DNA from: Atopobium sp. UBA6362 | Lineage (GTDB): Bacteria; Actinomycetota; Coriobacteriia; Coriobacteriales; Atopobiaceae | NCBI GenBank assembly: GCA_002440065.1 | Contig: DJRK01000046.1 | Coordinates: 1 to 9,106 of the forward strand | Direction: 5' to 3' | DNA: 9,106 nucleotides | In this document: positions 1 through 4,431 of the stretch, piece after piece | Layout of the letters: every line of letters begins with the position of its first letter | Position numbering within the stretch: the first letter of the stretch is position 1 | Notes under the pieces: model-generated | Told to the model about the DNA's origin: nothing | What the model saw: the letters and a program-made list of their open reading frames with translations, nothing else | Databases searched by the model: none | Translations under genes and position numbers: made by a program

Positions 1-2
1 GA

Positions 3-122
3 CAGGGCGGCAACTCTTCTTTGGTAAGCACGGCGACTCCCCTCGTGTGCACGGCGATCGGCACTTTCATTATCACAGTCGGTGCGGAGAGGGGACCTAC
101 TTACCTTTTTGTAACCGGCTAA
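3..122 (+). CDS. possible 3' end of an upstream gene (partial, unidentified)
   Basis: One frame is open from the left edge to two consecutive stops (TAA then TAG). It would encode 39 residues with a hydrophobic run (LVSTATPLVCTAIGTFIITV) that could be a last membrane segment, then a short polar tail. Third-position GC is lower than in the clear genes of the window, which weakens the case. The gene start lies outside the window and I do not recognise the family. It may be a chance open frame. The tandem stops and the 86-base gap before the next start fit a gene end. Confidence 0.3.
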   Translation, partial: QGGNSSLVSTATPLVCTAIGTFIITVGAERGPTYLFVTG

Positions 123-144
123 TAGATTGGTGCCTTCTTTTGGC

Positions 145-190
145 CGGGTGCCGCTTCTCGGATGATGCTGCTCGGACGCATAGGCACCCG
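145..190 (+). repeat. 8-bp inverted repeat in the leader of the ACGX peptide gene
   Basis: CGGGTGCC at 145-152 is perfectly complementary to GGCACCCG at 183-190, with 30 bases between. The right arm ends about five bases before the ribosome binding site (GAGAGGAG, 195-202) of the peptide gene. In the transcript it could form a hairpin next to the translation start; as DNA it could be an operator. Eight bp over a 30-base loop may also be chance. I see no convincing -35/-10 pair in 123-208. Confidence 0.35.
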
Positions 191-208
191 TTAACGAGAG
201 GAGAAGCC

Positions 209-463
209 ATGTCCGAGAATCTGGGGAAGGTCGCCGCTTTCGCTGCTTGCGGCACCACCGACCCGGCTCCCGCTTGCGGCACCACCGACCCCGCTCCCGC
301 CTGCGGCAGCGCTGACCCGGCCGCCGCCTCGGCCTGCGGTTCTGCCGATCCGTCAGCTGCCCCTGCCTGCGGCTCTGCCGCCCCTGCTGCCCCCGCGTGC
401 GGTTCCGCCGACCCCAAGGCCGCTCCGGCTTGCGGCACCGCCTGCGGCGCCGCCGCCCAGTAG
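209..463 (+). CDS. ACGX-repeat Cys-rich peptide, putative RiPP precursor
   Basis: This gene encodes an 84-residue peptide. The first 12 residues (MSENLGKVAAFA) form a minimal leader; the rest is a low-complexity array of eight Ala-Cys-Gly-X motifs with Cys at 14, 23, 32, 43, 54, 64, 75 and 79. The linkers are rich in Ala, Pro and Asp (TTDPAP, SADPAAAS, SADPKAAP). Spacing is 9-11 residues, then 4 for the last pair. There are no other Cys and almost no charge beyond the linker Asp. The start is set by the GAGAGGAG ribosome binding site at 195-202; the frame stays open further upstream but without coding character. Such repeats next to a flavin/Fe-S protein and a radical SAM gene match the bioinformatically defined 'ACGX' peptide-modification system, where the peptide is the presumed substrate. 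The mature product and its function are unknown to me. The maturase gene here is broken (1128-1346), so the peptide may be unmodified or modified in trans. Confidence 0.8.
   Translation: MSENLGKVAAFAACGTTDPAPACGTTDPAPACGSADPAAASACGSADPSAAPACGSAAPAAPACGSADPKAAPACGTACGAAAQ
245..460 (+). repeat. tandem coding repeats (ACG-X units) in the precursor peptide
   Basis: Units begin at 245, 272, 299, 332, 365, 395, 428 and 440, each starting with an Ala-Cys-Gly codon triplet (gcN tgc ggc/ggt). The first two are 27-bp units that differ at a single base (ccg versus ccc), a sign of recent duplication. Later units are 30-33 bp and more diverged, and the seventh is only 12 bp. Array length is therefore expected to vary between strains by slippage or recombination. 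Confidence 0.85.
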
Positions 464-479
464 GAAAGGAAGGCTCGTG

Positions 480-1094
480 ATGGACGCACAGACCTGCCTG
501 CAGAAGATGAAGCTCGCCGGAACGCTCTCGCTGGCCACGGTCGACGAGGCCGGTGCCCCACAGATTCGCTGCGTGAGCGCCGTCCATTACGAGCCCGACG
601 CCGTTTACTTCCTGACCTCGCACGGCAAGGAGATGACGAGCCAGCTCCTGCGCGACGGCCGCATCCAGGCGCTCGTCTACACGCGCTTCAACGAGATGAT
701 CCGTATGAGCGGCCGCGCCGCGCTCGCTTCCGAGGCCGAGCAGGCCAGGTGGGTCGACGCGATCTTCTCCGAGCAGCCCTACCTCGCGAACGTCTATCCC
801 GGCGAGACGCGCAGTATTTGCGTCATCTTCAAGGTCGAGGACATCGTACTCGACTACTTCAACCTGGGCATTCGCCCCATCGAGCGCGCAGTCTTCTCGC
901 TCGCCCGCGCCTCTGCTCCGCTCAAGGGCTGTCGCCTCGACGCCGAGAAATGCATCGCCTGCGGCTCCTGCGCCGCCGGCTGCCCGCAAGGCTGCATCGT
1001 CGAGGGCAGCACGTACCAGATCCGGCCCGAGCACTGCCTGCACTGCGGCGCCTGCGTCGAGGCCTGCCCGGTCGGCGCGGTCGAGCGTCTGTAG
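480..1094 (+). CDS. pyridoxamine 5'-phosphate oxidase-like flavoprotein fused to 2x[4Fe-4S] ferredoxin
   Basis: The N-terminal ~130 residues look like the split-barrel flavin-binding fold of the pyridoxamine 5'-phosphate oxidase-like superfamily (LATVDEAGAPQIRCVSAV, then VYFLTSHGKEMTSQLLRDGR). The C-terminal ~50 residues are a two-cluster ferredoxin. With the ATG start, the cluster ligands are Cys158/161/164/168 (CIACGSCAAGCP) and Cys186/189/192/196 (CLHCGACVEACP). A GTG one codon upstream (477) is an equally spaced start; ATG is preferred, with AGGAAGG at 467-473. The gene starts 16 bases after the peptide stop and 33 bases before the radical SAM remnant, so one operon is likely. By context it is the redox partner of the peptide modification, either feeding electrons to the radical SAM enzyme or oxidising/reducing the peptide; that role is inferred. 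The protein is probably cytoplasmic, since there is no signal or membrane segment. All eight cluster Cys are intact. Confidence 0.85.
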   Translation: MDAQTCLQKMKLAGTLSLATVDEAGAPQIRCVSAVHYEPDAVYFLTSHGKEMTSQLLRDGRIQALVYTRFNEMIRMSGRAALASEAEQARWVDAIFSEQPYLANVYPGETRSICVIFKVEDIVLDYFNLGIRPIERAVFSLARASAPLKGCRLDAEKCIACGSCAAGCPQGCIVEGSTYQIRPEHCLHCGACVEACPVGAVERL

Positions 1095-1127
1095 CCCGGC
1101 TCGAGGGAACGAATAGGGGAGAGGAAC

Positions 1128-1346
1128 ATGAAGCAGAAGCCCGCGTTTGCCTTCCAGTGGCACATCACCGACGAGTGCGACCAGCGCTGCAAGCACTGCT
1201 GCATCTTCGCGAACGCCGGCGGCGGCCAGCGTAGCATGGTCGTGGCCGTGCGCAACGCCGAGCTGGCCGCGCGCATCGGCCGCATGAACATGGCGGGCTT
1301 CGGTCGCGTCGTCCCCGTCTGTCCACCAGGTACAATGGGGCCATGA
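1128..1346 (+). pseudogene. 5' remnant of a radical SAM peptide maturase gene (ACGX system)
   Basis: A good ribosome binding site (GGGGAGAGGA, 1116-1125) precedes the ATG. The first ~25 residues (MKQKPAFAFQWHITDECDQR...) carry the radical SAM signature CxxxCxxC (Cys-Asp-Gln-Arg-Cys-Lys-His-Cys), which binds the [4Fe-4S] cluster that cleaves S-adenosylmethionine. A functional radical SAM/SPASM enzyme has about 350-450 residues; this frame stops after 72, at a TGA overlapping the trmO start (ATGA). The GGDP-type SAM-binding motif, the rest of the barrel and any SPASM cysteines are missing. Residues 38-54 (VAVRNAELAARIGRM and neighbours) still look like barrel sequence, possibly with a small internal deletion before them; after that no resemblance remains. 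The residue after the third cluster Cys, aromatic in most relatives, is Cys (TGC, one base from TAC). A real deletion is the simplest reading, since trmO follows directly; misassembly is the alternative. Confidence 0.75.
1331..1336 (+). promoter_or_regulatory. putative -10 element for a leaderless trmO transcript
   Basis: TACAAT lies six bases before the trmO ATG, so transcription from it would begin at or next to the A of the start codon. No Shine-Dalgarno sequence lies at the right distance before that ATG. Both points fit leaderless transcription, which is common in Actinomycetota. No good -35 is visible (GTCGTC at 1308-1313 is weak). The element sits inside the end of the radical SAM remnant. 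Translational coupling through the ATGA overlap is the alternative. Confidence 0.4.
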
Positions 1347-2122
1347 AACCAATCGCGCACATACGGACGGACCTGCCGCAGAAGTTCGGCATCCCGCGGA
1401 ACGGCTCACTGGCCCCGCACCTCCAGGGGCAGATCGTCTTTGAGCCGGAATTCGCGGACGAGGCGGCGGTGGCGGGGCTCGAGAGCTTCTCGCATCTCTG
1501 GCTTTTGTGGGAGTTCCAGAACGGCGCGCCCGGCGGCACGGCAGCGGACATCGCCGCGGACGCCGCGACGCGCGACAAGGCCGGCGACGACGCGGCCGCG
1601 GGTTGGCGCCCCACGGTGCGCCCGCCTCGGCTCGGCGGCGCCCGGCGCGTGGGCGTCTTTGCGTCCAGGAGCCCGTTCAGGCCCAACCCCATAGGCCTGA
1701 CCTGCGTGAAGCTGGACCGCGTGGAGCTGACCGGGTCGGGGCCCGTCATACACGTGCTGGGCGCGGACCTGCGCGACGGCACGCCGATCTACGACATCAA
1801 GCCCTACATCCCCTTCGCCGACTGCCACCCCGAGGCGACGGGCGGCTGGATCGAGGACGCGCCGTGGCACGAGCTCGCGGTCTTCTTGCCGGACGGGCTT
1901 CGCAGGCGCGTGCCTGCAAAGAAGCTCGAGGGCCTGCTCGAGGTGCTGCGCCAGGACCCGCGTCGCGCCGGGAGCAAGCCCGACCCGGCGCGCGTGTACC
2001 ACCTCGCGTACGCGGGACTTGACGTCTCGTTCACGGTTGATGGTCCTGACCTACGCGTCGTTGACATCGAGCCGGCAGCCGGGCCGGCGACCGACGACGG
2101 CGAAGAAACGAGCGCGGCCTAG
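1343..2122 (+). CDS. trmO: tRNA (N6-threonylcarbamoyladenosine(37)-N6)-methyltransferase TrmO (TsaA/YaeB family)
   Basis: TrmO uses S-adenosylmethionine to methylate N6 of t6A at position 37 in certain tRNAs, which tunes decoding of ACY-type codons. Family motifs are plain: an N-terminal strand with KFGIPRN (14-20), SHLWLLWEF (50-58), RPPRLGG (93-99), SRSPFRPNPIGLT (108-120) and GADLRDGTPIYDIKPY (140-155). At 259 residues it is slightly longer than the ~235-residue E. coli protein, partly because of an Ala/Gly/Asp-rich insert at about 61-88. The C-terminal part (about 195-245) matches the small C-terminal domain of the longer TrmO form. The ATG overlaps the stop of the radical SAM remnant. 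The stop overlaps that of the convergent kinase gene within the palindrome CTAG (2119-2122), leaving no room for a terminator between the two. Cytoplasmic housekeeping gene; function is well supported by the motifs. Confidence 0.92.
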   Translation: MKPIAHIRTDLPQKFGIPRNGSLAPHLQGQIVFEPEFADEAAVAGLESFSHLWLLWEFQNGAPGGTAADIAADAATRDKAGDDAAAGWRPTVRPPRLGGARRVGVFASRSPFRPNPIGLTCVKLDRVELTGSGPVIHVLGADLRDGTPIYDIKPYIPFADCHPEATGGWIEDAPWHELAVFLPDGLRRRVPAKKLEGLLEVLRQDPRRAGSKPDPARVYHLAYAGLDVSFTVDGPDLRVVDIEPAAGPATDDGEETSAA

Positions 2123-4113
2123 CGCCGGCGCACCTCCGCGATCGCGTCCACGAGCGCCTGCGAGTCGATTGGCTTGGAGAGGTGCAGGCTCATCCCCGCC
2201 TCCAGGCTCCTGCGCCGGTCGTCGTCGAACGCGTTGGCCGTCATGGCGATGATCGCGATGCTCTCGGCGTCGGCGCGCCCGCTCCCACGGATGGCGTGGG
2301 CGGCCGCGTAGCCGTCCATGCGGGGCATCATGATGTCCATGAGCACCGTGTCGAAGTAGCCCTCCGGCCGGCTCAGGTAGGCGTCCACGGCCTCCTGCCC
2401 GTCGCAGACGACCGTCACGTCCGCGCCCGCGTCCTCCACGACGAAGGCCGCGATCTCGCGGTTGAGGTCGTTGTCCTCGGCAAGAAGCACGTGCGCCCCC
2501 TCGAGGCTTGCCGCGGACAGCTCTTGTGCGGGCGCGGCCTCCTCGTCCTGTTGGGCGATCCTGAACGGGATCGTCACCACGATCGCCGTCCCCACGCCCT
2601 TCTCGCTCTCGATCTCTATGGTGCCGCCCATGCGGTCTACGAGGTTCTTCACGATGGCCATACCGAGCCCCGAGCCCATGTAGGTCCCGCGGGCGCTGGT
2701 GTCGGCCTGGACGAAGGGCTTGTAGATGTCGTCGAGGAAGTCCTTGCTCATGCCGATGCCCGTGTCGGTGATGGTGAACTGCAGGGCGATGTGCTCGTCG
2801 TCGATGGGCAGCTCGGCGGCCCTGCAGTGGACGGAGCCGCCCACTCGGTTGTACTTCACGGCGTTCGAGACGAGGTTGATGAGGACCTGCTTGACGTAGA
2901 GCGGGCTGCCGATGAGGTAGGGGTAGGTGAGCGGCCCCGCGTTGCTGAACTCGATCGAGACGTTGCCCTCACCGGCCCGCATACGCGAGATGGTCCCGAC
3001 CTCGTGCTGGAGCCTCCTGACCGAGAACCGCTCCTCGTACAGCGCGACGTTGCGGTCCTCGAGCTTGGAGAGCTCCAGCGTGTCGTTGATGAGCGAGAGC
3101 AGGTGGTCGGCCGCGACCTTGGCCTTCTCGCGGCTCGCGTCCACGAGCTCGCGGTCGTCGGGGTGGGCGCCGCAGATGTCGAGAAGCCCCACGATGCCGT
3201 TGAGCGGCGTGCGCATGTCGTGCGACATGCGCGAGAGGAAATCGGACTTCGCCCGGTTCGCGCGCTTCTCGCTCTCGAGGGCGATGGTCTTCTCCATGAG
3301 CTCGTTCTGGTCCAGGATGAGGTTCCAGTGCTCGACGGTGCCGTCGGGCGAGACGAACTTGCGGCCGCGGTCCTCGATGTATTTCCAGGAGCCGTCCTTG
3401 CAGCGTACACGGTAGGTCGTGGCGTAGTTGCTGGCCTTGGCGTACTGGGCGAGCGCGTCGGCGATGCCGTGCTCGCGGTCGTCGGGGTGGGCGAGGCCCA
3501 CGATGGAGCCGCCGGACGCCTCGATGAGCTCCGCGGGCGTGTCGTAGCCGAGCATCTGGGCGAACTGCTCGCTCACGTACTTGAAGGTGTACATGGGGTC
3601 GTCGTTGCTTACCTTGACGCCGCCGGGAAGGGCGTTCGTGATCATGTCGAGCTGCTGCTCGAGCTCGCGGTTTGCCTCCTCGAGCCGCTCCTGGTAGAAG
3701 CGCTCGCGCTGCAGGATGTCGTCGATGCTGCGGAAGCCCAGGAAGGCGAAGTGTCCGTCCTCGTCGTAGATCTTGACGATGTGGGCCTGGAAGTGGGAGA
3801 GGCCGGCAGCGTTGGGCGTGGTCTCAAAGACGTAGTGGTAATCGCCGGCCGCCTCGAAGCGCTCGCGGATGGTAAGGTAGCTGAGCTCGTGGTTGAAGGC
3901 CGCCCGCTGGTCGGGCACGACGAAGTCGGCGGCGTAGCGGGCGACGTAGGCGGTGAACTTTCCGAGGCCGTTCGCCTGCGCGTGGTTGGTCGCCTGGCTA
4001 AAGACGATGTCGTAATCGTCGGTGTCCAGGTCGAGGATGAAGGCGATCGTGTAGTCGAGGCTCATCCCGTAGAGGACGCGCTCCTGGTTGCTCCGATGTC
4101 GCGGCTGGCTCAT
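2119..4113 (-). CDS. PAS-type hybrid sensor histidine kinase/response regulator
   Basis: With the ATG at 4113 the product has 664 residues. In order: an N-terminal PAS-like sensor region (about 17-130), a short coiled coil (FYQERLEEANRELEQQL, about 139-156), a PAS fold (about 170-275, YVSEQFAQMLGYDTPAEL), a dimerisation/phosphoacceptor domain with His298 in SRMSHDMRTPLNGI, a HATPase domain (Asn416 in NLVSNAVKYN, DTGIGM with Asp450, GSGLGM at about 480), and a C-terminal receiver with acidic pair Glu546/Asp547, phosphoacceptor Asp593 (VLMDIMMPRMDG) and Lys647 (SKP). No signal peptide or membrane helix is visible, so it should be cytosolic and sense an internal signal. The start is uncertain: the frame is open to a TTG at 4176 inside a repeat, ATG 4113 lacks a strong Shine-Dalgarno, and ATG 4065 (MSLDYTIAF) has AGGAG but 15 bases away. 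The kinase and receiver modules are paralogous to those of the next gene. No HPt or output domain is present. Confidence 0.88.
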   Translation of the reverse strand: MSQPRHRSNQERVLYGMSLDYTIAFILDLDTDDYDIVFSQATNHAQANGLGKFTAYVARYAADFVVPDQRAAFNHELSYLTIRERFEAAGDYHYVFETTPNAAGLSHFQAHIVKIYDEDGHFAFLGFRSIDDILQRERFYQERLEEANRELEQQLDMITNALPGGVKVSNDDPMYTFKYVSEQFAQMLGYDTPAELIEASGGSIVGLAHPDDREHGIADALAQYAKASNYATTYRVRCKDGSWKYIEDRGRKFVSPDGTVEHWNLILDQNELMEKTIALESEKRANRAKSDFLSRMSHDMRTPLNGIVGLLDICGAHPDDRELVDASREKAKVAADHLLSLINDTLELSKLEDRNVALYEERFSVRRLQHEVGTISRMRAGEGNVSIEFSNAGPLTYPYLIGSPLYVKQVLINLVSNAVKYNRVGGSVHCRAAELPIDDEHIALQFTITDTGIGMSKDFLDDIYKPFVQADTSARGTYMGSGLGMAIVKNLVDRMGGTIEIESEKGVGTAIVVTIPFRIAQQDEEAAPAQELSAASLEGAHVLLAEDNDLNREIAAFVVEDAGADVTVVCDGQEAVDAYLSRPEGYFDTVLMDIMMPRMDGYAAAHAIRGSGRADAESIAIIAMTANAFDDDRRRSLEAGMSLHLSKPIDSQALVDAIAEVRRR

Positions 4114-4173
4114 GTGAGGTCCATTCTTTCGCCGGTAAAAGACCAGTTTAAGGCTTTGCGACGCCTGTCGCCC

Positions 4174-4421
4174 CAATTTGGGGTCGGACCCTTCTTTAAG
4201 GTTGCCTGCTTTTTGTCTTGCGCCGGGCCCTGTCCGGGCCCCTTTCGCTCAAAAATCTCGCCAATTGTGGGCTTGTATGCGGATGGGTCGAGTAGCAAGG
4301 CAATCTCGAATTGCAAAAGCCCAGGTAAACGACTTGTGACGATTCGGGCTACTTGGGCATTTGCGATTGAAGCCCGCAATTGGCGAGTTTTTTGAGCGGG
4401 AAGCAATTTGGGGTCGGACCC
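4174..4421. repeat. 18-bp direct repeats bounding an intergenic element
   Basis: CAATTTGGGGTCGGACCC occurs at 4174-4191 and again, identical, at 4404-4421, 230 bases apart. Each copy contains the odd palindrome GGGTC-G-GACCC. The left copy overlaps a second palindrome, CCCCAATTTGGGG (4171-4183). Repeats with a GGGGTC...GACCC core at both ends of a structured intergenic block resemble REP/BIME or MITE-type extragenic elements. That class assignment is an inference; no transposase gene lies in the window. Confidence 0.6.
4246..4398. repeat. 29-bp imperfect inverted repeat enclosing a 95-bp core
   Basis: The arm at 4246-4274 matches the complement of 4370-4398 at 27 of 29 positions (both contain CGCTCAAAAA and CTCGCCAATTG). 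Inside are further stems: AGTAGC/GCTACT (4291-4296 and 4348-4353) and GCAAT/ATTGC (4300-4304 and 4310-4314). The block could fold as a long hairpin in RNA of either strand or extrude as a cruciform. It may be a small non-autonomous mobile element, or a structured RNA lying between two kinase genes. The sequence alone does not decide. Confidence 0.6.
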
Positions 4422-4431
4422 CAAATTGCTT
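4401..4431. repeat. perfect 15-bp-arm palindrome directly after the kinase stop codon
   Basis: AAGCAATTTGGGGTC (4401-4415) and GACCCCAAATTGCTT (4417-4431) are exact complements around a single central base, G4416. The right arm ends at the base next to the stop codon of the membrane kinase (TAG, complement of 4432-4434). On the - strand it would be the first structure after translation ends, but it is followed by CCCGC and not by a U-run, so it is not a textbook terminator. It could protect the 3' end, attenuate read-through, or be part of the flanking repeat element. Confidence 0.75.

Larger units (their letters stand above)
4114..4431. other. 318-bp intergenic region with repeat-type structure between the two kinase genes
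   Basis: No convincing gene is present. The region is less GC-rich than its surroundings and is filled by the repeats listed separately: direct repeats at 4174-4191 and 4404-4421, a long inverted repeat at 4246-4398 and a perfect hairpin at 4401-4431. Smaller stems are GGGCCC/GGGCCC (4225-4230 and 4236-4241) and GCGAC/GTCGC (4158-4162 and 4167-4171). A - strand frame of about 100 codons begins at a TTG inside the palindrome and crosses the element, but nothing marks it as coding. For the downstream kinase, TAAACT on the - strand (complement of 4145-4150) could be a -10, without a matching -35. Confidence 0.6.

Noticed and set aside
47..208. N-terminal extension of the ACGX peptide from an ATG at 47
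   Set aside because: The added 54 codons lack coding character and the ATG at 209 has a clear ribosome binding site.
250..460. CRISPR array, from regularly spaced repeats
   Set aside because: The repeats are in frame, encode ACGX motifs, have no unique spacers and follow a ribosome binding site; they are coding repeats.
2182..4395. Very long + strand open frame (about 737 codons) antisense to the PAS kinase
   Set aside because: It is the reverse-complement shadow of a GC-rich gene: composition is extreme (Val, Asp, Gly, Leu, Arg), it has no recognisable motif, and the - strand frame has clear kinase and receiver motifs.
4110..4424. Roughly 104-codon - strand frame starting in the intergenic palindrome
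   Set aside because: It starts at a TTG inside the repeat with no ribosome binding site, crosses all the inverted repeats and has no known motif. It could be a remnant carried by a mobile repeat, but I cannot support it as a gene.
4401..4431. Intrinsic terminator after the membrane kinase gene
   Set aside because: The hairpin is strong but no U-run follows on either strand, so it is listed as a palindrome only.
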